64,000 nucleotides of DNA from Pelagomonas calceolata (lineage: Eukaryota > Sar > Pelagophyceae > Pelagomonadales > Pelagomonadaceae), in assembly GCA_918797485.1 (NCBI GenBank), contig CAKKNE010000005.1, forward strand, positions 2,356,001-2,420,000, read 5' to 3'. Under the pieces are notes generated by a model. It saw only the letters and a list, made by a program, of their open reading frames with translations, was not told where the DNA came from and did no database searches. The position numbers were made by a program, and so were the translations under genes. Position 1 is the first letter of the stretch. The number at the start of each line of letters is the position of its first letter. Of the stretch, positions 19,332-30,300 are shown piece after piece.

Positions 19332-20063
19332 ATGCATCGCATCATCACATTACTCGCATGCACAACTGCAGCTGCACTCACGCCGTCGGGCGTCCGCACG
19401 CGTGACGCGGCCCTCACCCAGACGAGGGTCCGCACGCGCGTCATGTCCGACGGCGAGATCTTGCGACGGAGCGCCGAGGTGGGCCCCCTCGTGCGCGCCT
19501 TCTCGGTCGGGCAAAGGGGCCGGGGCAGCGGCGTGTCTACGTTAAACGTGGCCGAGGCGTCGGCGCTGCAAGCGGCTACTGATGAACTCATCGCGAAGCG
19601 CAAGAAGTGCGACGGAAGCGTCATCGTCGCCCAGAAAAACAAGCAATTAGTGGGTTTCGCGCTCGTGAACGACGATGTCCTGGAGACGGTCGCGGTGGCG
19701 GTCGACGAGCGCGGGCGGGGCGTCGGCGCGCAGCTCGTCGACGCCGCGGGGGCGTTGGCGAGCTCCGGTGGCAATGACGAGTTGCTGGTCGAGGTCGAGC
19801 CGCAAAATGGCCGGGGCAGAAACTTCTTCGAAGGTTTGGGCTTCGAGAGCACGGGCGAACGCCGAGGGACGCTGGCGGTCCTCTCCAAGCCGCTGCCCTG
19901 GCGGCCGCCGCCGCTGGTGGTTTCATTCGTGATCGGGCTGCCGATTGTCGTTGCGCTCGCCGGGATGGCGGCGTCGGGCGACGCGTTTGATGTGGAGGGT
20001 GTGGTCGCGGCGGTCACGGGGCTCGCCGATGGGCTCGCCGATAGGCTCCCCGTGCCGATCTAA
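19332..20063 (+). CDS. GNAT-family N-acetyltransferase with C-terminal membrane segment, possibly plastid
   Basis: A 243-residue protein. The N-terminus (MHRIITLLACTTAAALTPSGV) resembles a signal peptide plus transit region as in secondary plastids, though the usual Phe is replaced by Leu. The GNAT core runs from about residue 60 to 185. The acetyl-CoA binding motif A is VAVAVDERGRGVGAQLVDAA (R-G-x-G-V-G-x-x-L), followed by NDELLVEVEPQNGRGRNFFEGLGFESTGE (motif B, N-x-x-G-x-x-F-Y-E-x-x-G-F type). After the domain a hydrophobic segment LVVSFVIGLPIVVALAGMAA suggests a membrane anchor, uncommon for GNATs but known in thylakoid-associated plant GNATs. Substrate is unknown. Confidence 0.75.
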   Translation: MHRIITLLACTTAAALTPSGVRTRDAALTQTRVRTRVMSDGEILRRSAEVGPLVRAFSVGQRGRGSGVSTLNVAEASALQAATDELIAKRKKCDGSVIVAQKNKQLVGFALVNDDVLETVAVAVDERGRGVGAQLVDAAGALASSGGNDELLVEVEPQNGRGRNFFEGLGFESTGERRGTLAVLSKPLPWRPPPLVVSFVIGLPIVVALAGMAASGDAFDVEGVVAAVTGLADGLADRLPVPI

Positions 20064-20364
20064 GCTTGTGTTGTTTTCATGTGCGTGCGCGGTGGAGCGT
20101 AGCCGCTTGGGCACGCGCCGGTGTCCGACGCCTGCGGCGCTCCTTTCGTTGCCCGGAGTTTGGAGGGCTAGTACGTTTGTGGAGACGAGTCGTGGGACCT
20201 AGTGCCGCCGGAGGACGAGCCGAGGACCTTGCTTTGCATGCTCTTTGTGGACCGCCGCGCGGCGCTCACACGCCAATACGTGACATATCAACCTCGTCAG
20301 GAGTTTGTCGTGACCTATCCTGTCCTACGCTCAGGACGGCGCGGCAAATCTCGTCTCAGGAAGT

Positions 20365-20816
20365 GTGACCAGGCATTCCCAGTCGACCATCGGAGACGTT
20401 CTCGTCCTGCAGCTGCTCGGCGAAAAGACGTGGTCCATCGACGGCCGCGACGACGACGTCACGCTCAAGCCGGGCGACGCGCTCTGGATTCCGCAGGGCG
20501 TCTCGCACTCGGCGGTCGCGCAGTCGACGCTCTCTGGTCACGTAACTATTCACGGAATCACGCCGGAGCACGTCGCAGGGCCCAGAGCTGCTGCCGTTGG
20601 ACCGCAGCCAAGACTTGCGTTTGGATTGACTACGAATGGTCCGAGTGCAGAACAGGGGGGACCCGCCTCGACGTCACCGCGGCGGACGCCCGCGGCGCCT
20701 CGGCGTTCTCGACGCTCCTCCTCGTCGGCGCATTGCTCCTGATCGCTGGGTTCATCGTCGGCCGAAAGGCCACGCGCGCCGCCGAGTCGGAGCCGCTCCT
20801 CGCCACGACGGCCTAG
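20365..20816 (+). CDS. Cupin/JmjC-like domain with C-terminal membrane anchor (gene structure unresolved)
   Basis: The frame from 20365 encodes a cupin barrel segment: HSQSTIGDVLVLQLLGEKTW, then LKPGDALWIPQGVSHSA, like the Cupin_4/ROXY or JmjC-type 2-oxoglutarate oxygenases. A second frame to 20816 encodes a Cys-containing stretch (AKTCVWIDYEWSEC) and a membrane span (STLLLVGALLLIAGFIVG). A 71-nt GT-AG intron (20537-20607, donor GTCACG, acceptor CCGCAG) would join them in frame. No suitable ATG precedes the cupin, so an upstream exon in 20064-20364 or decay at the 5' end is likely; coordinates cover only the supported part. The usual iron-ligand H-x-D reads H-S-Q here, so activity is doubtful. 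The gap 20064-20364 holds no other feature. Confidence 0.4.
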
Positions 20817-20904
20817 GCCAAGCCCCCCGATCCCGCGACATCCCACGCGGTCGCCCTACGCGGGCGAGAACCCTGTCCCCCTAGTTAACCTCTCGTATTT
20901 AAGA

Positions 20905-22032
20905 TTAGAACCGCGGCGCGAACCCCATCGCCGCCTTGGCCGCGTCTAAGGTTCGAGTAGCGGTCTCGTCCGCCCGCTCGGCACCGCTCTTCAGCACGCC
21001 ACTCAGGTACGCCTTGTCCGCAGACACTTCGGCGTACTTGAGCTGGATCGGCTCCAAGTGCGCCACAACAGCATCAGCCAGGCGCGGCTTGAAGCCGCCC
21101 CAGGACAAATCACCCACTTCGGCTAAGATAGCGTCGCGCTCCATGCCGGTCACCGCTTGGTAAATATTCAGCAGGTTCGTGGCTTCCGGCCGCTCGGGGT
21201 TGTCCCACTCGAGTCCCGTGAACTCGTCGGACTTGCACTTTTTTATTTTACGAGCAATTGTAGCGGGGTCATCATTTAAGTTGATGCGCGAGTTGTCGAG
21301 CTCCGCGGATTTGCTCATCTTCGCGCGACCGTCCGTGAGAGACATCACGCGAGCACCCTCCTTCACGATCAGCGCCTTCGGCTCCCTGAAAACACGCTTT
21401 TTTCTTTTGCAGTACAAGTCGTGGAACCGCCTGGCTATGTCTCTCGTGAGTTCTAGGTGCTGCCGCTGATCTTCTCCCACAGGAACTAAACCAGCTTGAT
21501 ATAATAAAATGTCGGCGGCCATCAATACGGGATAATCGAACAACCCCACACCCACGTTCTCGCCCTGCTTCTGTTTTTTTTCCTTGTACTGGATCATCCG
21601 CTCGAGCCAATTGATCGGCGTCATGCAATTCAATAACCAACATAATTCCGCGTGCGCCGTCACGTGGGACTGGACGAAGATCGGCGACTTCTCCGGATCA
21701 ATACCCGCCGCAATATACAAAGCCGCGGCGTCCAGCGTTTCCTGCTGCAGTAATTTCGGATTGTGCGGCGCCGTGATCGCGTGCAAATCGACGACACAGA
21801 AAAAGCTGTCGTAGTCGTCCTGGAACTGCACCCATTGCCGGATCGCGCCCAAGTAGTTGCCCAAGTGCAGCGTGCCCGTCGGCTGCACGCCACTGAGGAC
21901 GCGCTCGCGCCGCTCCTCGGCGGGTGCTGCACTCTCAGCCAGTGTCGTGAGTGGCCGCAGCGGCCGCGCCCGGGGGACGAGCGCACTGCAGCGCGCTGCA
22001 ACCGCTAACATGAGAGCGCTTCGTCGTGGCAT
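20905..22032 (-). CDS. Tryptophanyl-tRNA synthetase, bacterial/organellar type
   Basis: A 375-residue class I synthetase that charges tRNA-Trp. The HIGH-type signature is in SGVQPTGTLHLGNYLGA (about residues 47-63) and the KMSKS loop in GRAKMSKSAELDN. Other TrpRS marks are MAADILLYQAGLVPVGEDQRQHLELTRDIA and a C-terminal helical anticodon-binding region. Length and sequence follow the bacterial TrpS family, not the cytosolic eukaryotic one, so it serves the plastid, mitochondrion or both. Residues 1-40 (MPRRSALMLAVAARCSALVPRA...) form a targeting-type extension; initiation at Met8 (22011) is equally possible. The basic insert YCKRKKRVFREPKAL in the middle is in the usual place of the family's variable loop. 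The divergent partner is TRM112. Confidence 0.95.
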   Translation of the reverse strand: MPRRSALMLAVAARCSALVPRARPLRPLTTLAESAAPAEERRERVLSGVQPTGTLHLGNYLGAIRQWVQFQDDYDSFFCVVDLHAITAPHNPKLLQQETLDAAALYIAAGIDPEKSPIFVQSHVTAHAELCWLLNCMTPINWLERMIQYKEKKQKQGENVGVGLFDYPVLMAADILLYQAGLVPVGEDQRQHLELTRDIARRFHDLYCKRKKRVFREPKALIVKEGARVMSLTDGRAKMSKSAELDNSRINLNDDPATIARKIKKCKSDEFTGLEWDNPERPEATNLLNIYQAVTGMERDAILAEVGDLSWGGFKPRLADAVVAHLEPIQLKYAEVSADKAYLSGVLKSGAERADETATRTLDAAKAAMGFAPRF

Positions 22033-22213
22033 CGATGCTGGCGTGCAGACCAGCGCTGTCAGCAGCCCTGGCGACAGACAGCCTCGTGTGCTTTAGCGAT
22101 GCGGCGCGTCGATGGCGTCTGGCCGTGCTGTGTGTCTGTACCGCAGCCAGCGAAGCTGTGGAGCGTCTCTGGACGGCACGGCTGCGAGTTTGCACCGCAA
22201 CCTCAGTCGCTTC

Positions 22214-22236
22214 CTAGTGGCTTGCACGACGCTAGC
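22214..22236 (-). promoter_or_regulatory. GCTAGC-type palindromic motif, copy 5
   Basis: Plus strand: CTAGTGGCTTGCACG then ACGCTAGC. It is centred in the 390-bp divergent gap between TrpRS (182 bp from its start) and TRM112 (187 bp from its start). No other gene or RNA is visible in the gap. Confidence 0.7.
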
Positions 22237-22422
22237 TTGCTATAGCGGCAAAAACGCAGCGGCGACTTAGACTGATACAAGAAATCGCAACAAACGCTCA
22301 CGTTTCAACACTACGACTCGCCAAGATCTGCGGCCGCAGTCGTTGGCATCGCTGCTGGCTCAGCTGGCTCCTAACCCAGCACCTCTGCAGCAGTGCAACA
22401 CGCCGGCGACGCGACGCCAGCA

Positions 22423-22791
22423 ATGGTGAACCTCCTCACATTAAACACGCTGCGCTGCAGCCGCAAGGACGTCACCGAGGGCCGCCTCACTCTGACAACA
22501 TCAAGGGTAGAGGTCCGGCCGACGAGCGACTACGACGCGGCCTTCCTGCAGCACCTGCTCCCGTCGCTCGAGTGGGACCAGCTCGTCGCCATGGCGTTGG
22601 TGGTTGGCGTGACGCTGCCCGCGGAATTAAACGAGACGCTGCGCGGCGACGACGCCTTCCTCCGCGCGCTGCACCACGTCCTCTTCGACGTCCAGGTCCT
22701 CGAGGGCTCGCTCTGTTGTGCGGAGTCGGGCCAGATATTTCAAATCGCCGAGGGCATCGCGGACATGATGCTGCCCGAGGCGGTGGTTTAG
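22423..22791 (+). CDS. TRM112: TRM112-like methyltransferase activator
   Basis: The ATG at 22423 gives 122 residues, the usual TRM112 size. The N-terminus VNLLTLNTLRCSRK and the C-terminus CCAESGQIFQIAEGIADMML match the two halves of the zinc-binding domain. These are L-T-x-N-x-L-x-C at the start and C-x-x-x-x-x-x-[FY]-x-I-x-x-G-I-x-x-M-L at the end, flanking a helical insert with the conserved LLPSLEW...L. TRM112 stabilises several SAM-dependent methyltransferases that act on tRNA, 18S rRNA and the release factor eRF1. Zinc cysteines appear reduced in number, as in several eukaryotic versions. The gene shares its upstream region with TrpRS, so two translation genes are divergently paired. 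Confidence 0.9.
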   Translation: MVNLLTLNTLRCSRKDVTEGRLTLTTSRVEVRPTSDYDAAFLQHLLPSLEWDQLVAMALVVGVTLPAELNETLRGDDAFLRALHHVLFDVQVLEGSLCCAESGQIFQIAEGIADMMLPEAVV

Positions 22792-22816
22792 GTTTTATAG
22801 TAACATTGTGATAGTC

Positions 22817-24094
22817 TTAGTGAAATGTGTACAAAACGTGGCGCCCCGCGGGGCACTTCTTCTGGTGCTCGGCCCAATGCGCGCGCTGGCACGCCTCAGA
22901 ACAGTAACGCGCCTCGCCACACCCGCTACAGACGAGGTAGCGCGGCTCCGAAAGGTCGGCTCGCTTGAAACAGTGGGCACAGACGCGTCGTCGGACCCTA
23001 TGCCAGTAAGGCCGGAAGCGGGGCCAATTTTCGATGGCCTTTAACGCACCCAGAAGGCCCGCGGCCCTAAAGCGCGGGAGTATTATCATGTTCGAATACT
23101 CTTGAAAAGCCTTTCTGACATCGGGGTATGTAATTTCTAACTCCTGTCGGATCGACGCCGTCGCCTCGTTAAGCCTATCCATATCAGCCGGTGATATAGG
23201 CCTCCCGCCGGCGACGGACGACATACGGGGAATTTCCCGCTCGTCCCGAGACATATCCTCGTGGCGGGTCCTCCAGTTCTCCGCATCAGCCACGACGTAG
23301 CTCCGCTTTGCCGCGCGCCTCGCTGCGCGGGCATCACCGCAGATCCGCCAGCGGAGCTCGCGGAGCGACAGCGTTTCGCCGCCCAGCTTCATGTCGTCGA
23401 AGACGACGTGGTACGCCAGCGCGTCCACATCAAGCTCTGGGTTCATTTCGAGTATGGACAGGACGCGCCCGAGGCCGCGGCCGCCCTCGCGGGCGTCGCG
23501 GAAGAACTGGCCTACTAATAATTCTCCGGACATCGAACAGATGCGGCGGTGGCACGCGTACAAGGCCTGCTCCTTCGTAGCACCGTCGTGCCAGCGGATC
23601 TTGAAGGCGTCGGGCATAGCTTCAAATTGGGCGGCGAGAGTTGCCGCGTCATATTTCACGGCCGCGCGCGATGTTTGCGCCCGTATAGCCGTCGTGAAGA
23701 GCTCGTAGGCGGAGAGCGGCTTTGGGGGTGGCACGTCGTGCATGGGCAGCTGGCGGCCCGCCCGCTTCTTCTCTCGCTCGCGCATTATGAATGGTTCCTT
23801 GTTTGCGCCTGATTCAATGTACTCGTCGACAGTCACGTGATCAGGCACCTCTATCTCACCACCCAACAGTTTGTCCTGTCGAGTGAGGGCCTGCCTAGCG
23901 ACGGGCACGCCCGTCGATGCCTCGAGCTTGACCTTCACGTCTCTGATAGTCTTGCCACGTGCCATATCCAGACCTAGAGTTTGTTTTTTTGTGTCTCCGT
24001 CCATCCATGCAACGAGTGTGTTCACTTGCACATATTTCGGTTTGCTCGCAGGCGTAGCACCAGCACCTCGCACCCTCCGGCTTTTCTTACCCAT
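22817..24094 (-). CDS. Ubiquitin-like/MYND zinc-finger protein
   Basis: From the ATG at 24094 the protein has 425 residues; the longer frame to 24220 adds a Leu-rich stretch that I judge to be untranslated. Residues about 20-110 look like a ubiquitin-like fold (VNTLVAWMDG...LGLDMARGKTIRDVKVKLEASTGVPVARQALTRQDKLL). The middle (about 130-350) is helical, with LSAYELFTTAIRAQ...FEAMPDAFKIRWHDGA resembling an HMG-box-like helix pair, and no named domain. The C-terminus is a MYND zinc finger: CAHCFKR ... LVCSGCGEARYCSEACQRAHW...HKKC, with all Cys/His ligands. MYND fingers bind proline-rich partners, so a scaffold or chromatin role is possible (inference). It converges with TRM112, leaving 25 bp between stop codons. 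Confidence 0.75.
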   Translation of the reverse strand: MGKKSRRVRGAGATPASKPKYVQVNTLVAWMDGDTKKQTLGLDMARGKTIRDVKVKLEASTGVPVARQALTRQDKLLGGEIEVPDHVTVDEYIESGANKEPFIMREREKKRAGRQLPMHDVPPPKPLSAYELFTTAIRAQTSRAAVKYDAATLAAQFEAMPDAFKIRWHDGATKEQALYACHRRICSMSGELLVGQFFRDAREGGRGLGRVLSILEMNPELDVDALAYHVVFDDMKLGGETLSLRELRWRICGDARAARRAAKRSYVVADAENWRTRHEDMSRDEREIPRMSSVAGGRPISPADMDRLNEATASIRQELEITYPDVRKAFQEYSNMIILPRFRAAGLLGALKAIENWPRFRPYWHRVRRRVCAHCFKRADLSEPRYLVCSGCGEARYCSEACQRAHWAEHQKKCPAGRHVLYTFH

Positions 24095-24225
24095 TATTGA
24101 TGATCGAGAGCGCAGCGCTGTGATATAGACGGTGGGCAACTGGCGCCTGCCCTGGCGTGCCTCGCAGTCACGTGTGCGTCGTGCGCCAGAGAGCAAAAGG
24201 AGGGTCAAGGCGACGAGCAAGCGGA

Positions 24226-24249
24226 GCTAGCGGCCAGTAAGACACTAGC
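24226..24249 (+). promoter_or_regulatory. GCTAGC-type palindromic motif, copy 6
   Basis: GCTAGCGGCCA then GTAAGACACTAGC, a very good match to the consensus. It lies 132 bp upstream of the Ubl-MYND start (24094); the other side is the 3' end of the ATM gene. Confidence 0.85.
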
Positions 24250-24325
24250 TCCGCAGTGAGTCCGCACTTAGCACCTAACAGACAGGACGGACACAATCTT
24301 CTTTCTTACGCACAAATATCAGGAA

Positions 24326-27300
24326 CTAGCACCACGGCGACCACCCCGGGAACAGCACGCACAGGTTGTCCCGGTCCGTCGCCTCCGCTATCAAATGCGT
24401 CACTTGGCCCTCGACGCTCAATGCATCATGAGTCGTATCGGAATACCCCTGGAGCTTCTGCTTCACTCTAAATAATGCTCGTTCGGCCGCCTGGTTGTCC
24501 GGCGGCGCCGCGGACTCCCGGTCCGCCTGCGAGTCGCCCTCGCGTTGGAACCGAGACGCGTCGCCTGGGGTCAACATCCACCGGTAGAGAGGATCATGTA
24601 TTAACACATCCAAAATAGTCGTGAGGGCCTGGTAGTTCTGCCGCAACTCGCTCATGCAGTCGACAGATGAAGAAAAGAACGCGCCGCGCGTACCAGCACA
24701 GCCCATCCCGTCGATGACATCCCGCGACAGCCGAAAGGGAATGACCTCGGGCATCGTCAATGTCTTGCCCTGGTCGAAGGCGATGCCGAAATCAATGTGG
24801 ACCTGTTCTCCCGTTTTACTATCAATAAGTATATTCTGGACGTGTCGGTCGCCGATCCCGAGGACATGTCCCACCATCGCATTGGCTGCCACGGATCGCG
24901 TATACGCATCTCTATGCCTTAACCATGTTTTGGCGTCCGCACACGTTTCTAAAAAGAAAAATCTAAAGGCCGGCCGGAATCTACTACAAACTTCGTCAAA
25001 CGCTTTTCGTTTTCTAGCTTGGGTGGTATTCACAGGTTTCCGTTGGGTAGAAGACGCAGATTGCGACGTGTGCTTGATGGCATCTAACCGTTGTCGACAC
25101 TGCGTGTGTTTTAAATCCTCGGGAAAGTACCTCTCGTGCGCGCCTTTCGGCTCGTTGCGAGGTACGAGGTACATGCCAAAGGGCAAGGTGTGCTCGACCC
25201 ATTCTATCACACCCGCTTGAGGAGCTAACGGTACGATGGCGTAGGTCCTCACTCGCAGACCGTGCGGTCTCCGTTTCCTCTCTAGTAGGTTATTCACGGC
25301 GTCGAAGACCTGCTGCATCACGGCATCCTGCCGCACGTCATCGTTGCCCTTGACTAACTGCCTTCTCTTCAGACCGTCACTCCCAACACAGGACACGATC
25401 TTCGGTCGATGAATACCCGAATCGGTCAGCTTGAAGGTCTGCACGACACTCGAGAGAGAGGGAGCATCACTACCGGAAGACGTAGACGACCCTAATGCCG
25501 TAATTACTGGAGGAGGTTCAGATCTTTGTAATTTCTTAGCTACGGTGTCGAGAGCACAATTCGCCTTAAAAACACTGAAGGGTATAGGATTTGTCTGATA
25601 CGTCTGCTGGATCTTCTTGGTGTCGGCCATGGCGAGGTCCACGTAGCACTGCGCTAACAAGTCTAGGGAGTTCGCAACGGCGCCCTGTTCGCTTCGTAGT
25701 AATCCATCCAATAGTTTCCTTGCGACTCGAACCCTCTCGCTACCCTCAACATTTTTAGCGAAAGCTGTCGAGCCCTTGCCGGCGTCGACTCGCGAACCGT
25801 TCGCAAGAGCTATCAACTGTAAGATGGTCTTGGCCGGTGCGGCTTTTGCGAGTTGTAGGAGTAAGGCTTCCAGCGTTTTCTGGAAATTGTTGCCGTGTGA
25901 GGCTAGTCTAGAAGACAGCTGGTAGAGTAGCGGCGCAAAAGCTAATAACCTCGACAACGGTGCTTTTCTCACCACTTTCATGAGTTGTTCATTCGAAGCG
26001 TCCACATCAGGGTTGCCGAGCCACAAACTCACTAACGTGGACGCCGCTCGTCTAGCTAAATCGTCGCAGGCGCCCTCGCCCATCAAAACGCCACAAAGAG
26101 CCTCGATACTTTCGACGAGGGCCGCTTCCGTCCGGCCCGTCAACGCATCTAGTTGATCCGAGTCCATCTTGCACTCCCTCTTCAGTATTGTGACTTGCCG
26201 CCACAAATGGTCGCGCCCGCCCGCCTCCGACGCGATCTTTTTCGCTTCCGCCGTGTCCGCCAATGACAAATGACCACTACCTCTAGGTGTTTTTCTACCA
26301 ACAGAATCAACAGCAGCATACAAACGCTCTAGTCTTTCGAGTTCTCTTTTCCGCTCCGAGGCGACTTTGCGAGCCTGGCGCCACTCCGGCGTTTTACTTC
26401 GAGTCACTAGCGACGCATGCATGTCCGCGACGTACTCGCCTAACGCTAGGAGTGCTTTCCTCCTCTCAGATGCTTCCTTGACGGCCGGTCTCAGGTAGGC
26501 TTCTAGGACTCGTGATGAAGATTCGGACGCGTTCTGCGTCGCCCAATCAGAACATAATGACAAAGCGTCCTTTCTAACAGAAGCCATGCGCTTGTCTGAG
26601 GGTGGTATGGTCTCGACGGCCCGACGCGCGACGGCGAGAGCCGCATGAGACTCCCCTCTACTCCAGGCGACCCTAGCTTTCAGTAGCTTGATGCGGCCCG
26701 GCGCGCTCGCATGTTGTGCCTTTCCAATGCGTTGGAGGCTCTTGCAGACGACTTTTGCTCTAGCTGTCGCGGCGACGGCCGTGCCGACGCTGTTTCTAGA
26801 TGAAGCGAGCGACACGACCGACGCCAAGTGGTCCAATAAAGCCGCATCTAGATCGCATGACGTCCGCTCATCATCGCCCAAAGCTACCGAGAGAGCCCTC
26901 AAAGAAGCCTCGCGCGCGGCTAAAGCAGGTTCCGCGTTCGACGAAAAGGCACCTTGAGAGCACCCCAGCGCCGACGCGTCCCGTTGGGACCACCTCTGGA
27001 GCATGTCGTCCAGACCACCGCCATCGTGAGACACCTGGGCCGCTTCTCGAACTTCACAAATACTGACCAACTTCGAACGCGCGTCGTCTATGATTGGTTG
27101 CACCGCGACTCTATGCAGAGGCGCCAACGCCAAGCGACGGGCGTTCTCCAGCCGCTTAAGAGCCGCAGCCTGGTCCCTCGAAGCTACCGCAGCGAGCGCC
27201 CCATGTAAAGCGCCATCGTAATCGACGTCAGTCGCCCCATCGGCGGGCGCCCACGCCCAGTCCGCACTGCGCCAGGCGGCTTCCGCTCCTAACGTCGTCG

Positions 27301-30300
27301 TGGCGTCGATGTAGCCGTCGGCGACGTGGTGCAGGCCCAGTCTTCTCAGGGCTGAAGCGACTGCGGGCTTGTGTTGACTGCCGAGGGACGCATCTAAGTC
27401 TGTGAGGACGTCGCGCCACGTGCCTCGCGCTCGACCTCTCGCTAGCGTGGCGTCCTCATCGTCATCATCCTCGACATTTTCTTGCGCCGCATCCAACGCG
27501 TCGGCGTCGCCTAACAACGCGTGGGCCTTGACCAGCGCTTGGTCGCACCTAGTATTTTCATCGATCGCCAGTTCTCCATGTAACACAGCTGTCCAGGGCG
27601 CGTCCGTTTGCGACGCCGCCTGCGCTATCAATGACGCCGCAATATTGAGAGGGGCACCGTAGGGTAGATTTCCACGACCATTCGAGGATTGTACAATAGT
27701 TAGAGGGTCGAGCTTGGCTTTTTTTCTAGGTCTCTCTTCAGAAGTGCTTCTGACAAACAATTCTAATTCGCATCTTCGTGTAAACGACGCAATATCACAG
27801 GCGAGCTTCCTCTGACAACCGCTCTCGAGCGCGTCCGACAGGTGATCACTAAGAGCGTCTCGAGCTAGATCCCTCGCGGCTTTCCTGCCTTTCGCCGAGT
27901 CGCCCGCCCTTGCGCACACGACATCGTACACCACACCAGGCAATATGAGCGCGGCGAACGGTACCGATTCTGAAGCGAGTGAAGCACAGGCCCCCCACAG
28001 CGCGTCATTACCGGTAGACGGGTAGCATCCCCTCAGTAACGCACCGGCCACTCGACAACTCCACTTTTCATCTTTTTGATTCCAAATCTCTCCATCGAAG
28101 GGCCCCGCGTCCATGTCCATATCGTCCTGACGTCTCTGGCGGTCCTGATGTCGGTCTTCGTCCATCAAAGCTGCTGCTCTAATAGATGCGTCGCTGAGGA
28201 AGGGCAATACTAGTGCGGAGTGGGCGTCGTCGCCGCAGCTCCTTCTCACGTCTTCGTCGCTCGCCGCCGATAGATGGCGCATCGTTTCTAAGGCGGCCTT
28301 CGCGATCGTTGGGTCGTCATCCACCAGCGCGCGCGCGACGGCGCGGCAGCTCCTCAATCTTAGCGTCGCTAGTGACTGAGGGAATCTTGAATCTTCTTCT
28401 TGCAGCGGGGGCTCGTCATTCATAGTACTCTGCGCACCGCCCAATTCTCCTAAACAGTCCGCTGCTAATGATCGTTCCCGCTCGTTTGTAGTAGAGGCGC
28501 AGATCGTCGCTAGGGATGCCGTCGAGACATGTCCTCCTTCCAGTCTTAGTTGTTTAAGTAGCGATGCCAACGCGAAGGCTCTTCTAGGTCTCTCTAACGG
28601 TCCGGGGTCTGTCCGGTGTATGTCCCCAAATAAAGCGAGCCAGTCCCAGTCGTTGTGATGGCCCGCGCTCGCGAAGCGCTGGGACGGTAATAACGCTGAT
28701 GCTCGCGCGAGGTCGGGGTGCGGCCTCATTACTAATGCTTCCACAACCTTCCGGGCCTTGTCCCTTCCAGATACACTGCACCTTTTGATGGACATCCAGC
28801 CGCCGTCCTCTTCATTGTCAGAGCGCGCTATCGACCCGGCTAGAACCGCAATGGTAGCTACTAATGGTTGGAGCGCTCGACGGCCCGCGTCCGTACTTAG
28901 GCACCGCAGGACGACCTTATTTAGTAAATCACTCACTTCTTCAGGTTCCGTCGCGACACTTCTCACGAAATGACTCAAAGCCGCCGTGACGACGCCCGCG
29001 ATCGCTACCGTATCTTCAGTATCATCATTAGTACCTTCTAACAAACACGCGCCGCGGAGGATCGCTCCCACGGATTGGAGCGAAGTGCTCCTCAGCACCA
29101 ATTCGGTCGCGTTGCACCTCTGTAAAAGCATCTTGACTGTAGTGCTGTGGTCTGATGAAGCTAACTCCGCCAGAGCTTCGGACACCCGCTCACTATGAGT
29201 ATCTTCCAGTATAGCTGAAGCGACGAAGTGAACTCGTGACCCGATGAACTGGTTGCACCGCTCCGAACCACCTAACTCTCTATCCAAAAATTCGCGCATG
29301 CGTTGGGAGGCGTTCTTCCTCGCCAATTTTATGGACTCCTTCTCGTCTTCCCTCGATGCCGCTCTACGTAATAAAACGCCGGCGACAACTTGGGGCGCCA
29401 CGTTGCCCACTAAGTGTCGGCGCCCGGCGTCGTCTCCACCTAACCCACTCAGATCGGCCAGGGTGCTGAACGCGGCAAATCGCAAGGACGCGTCCTGCGC
29501 GGCCGCGAGCGGTGCCGCGGCTTGCCGCGACGCCATCACCGCGAAGGCTCGCTTTGTGGGGGCGAGTCCACAGAATGCATAGGGAAATTCGGCCAACGTG
29601 TGGGCTTGTTTACCCGTAGAAGCACCCGTCGTCGCGTCGATGCCGCACCACTCGGCGACGACAGCGCCCAATCTTCTATGTAGTAACTCAGCCGCACTCG
29701 CGAGGCCTTGCGCTTTCGCAGCTCTCGCGCAGGCCGCGCCGGCGACGCTCACCATGGTGTCGCGCGTCGCCGCACGCACTAACGCTCCCAAAGCTCTGTC
29801 AGTAGCCCCACCATTCACGACCCCGGCGACGACACCGACGCACCTCGCGCACGTCGCTTCTAATGCCCTCCAATGAGCAGCGTTCGCCGAGATCGATTGA
29901 TCGTCGTCGTCGTCCGAATCCACGCCGATGCCTCGATCAGGATCGTTATTCTCATCAGATGGCAGGTTGACTTCGTTGTTGGGACCCATCACTAGTAATG
30001 ATTTCTTGGCACAGACGGCGGCGTCGTGCTCCCGATCTTGATCTAAGGACGGTAAATGAGAACAGAGCGTCTGCCAGACCTTGGCGTGGTTCTTCGCGGG
30101 GTAGGCTTCGAAGAGCGCCGCGACGCCGTCCGCCGCCGCCTGCCGGCAAACTTGCGCGTCATCGACAAGAGCGTCGACCACGGTGCGAACACACGACTGC
30201 TTGAGTCTTTTCGCAGCGTCTCCGGACTTGTCGCCCCATGTACTAAATGCGGTCGCGGCGGCCCGGACCTGCGCCGCCCTTGCTGTACCTTTTCTTGATA

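Noticed and set aside
22094-22115. GCGCGTCGATGGCGTCTGG resembling the introner core
   Set aside because: No GTGTGGAAATC-type ends or duplicates around it; too short to call.
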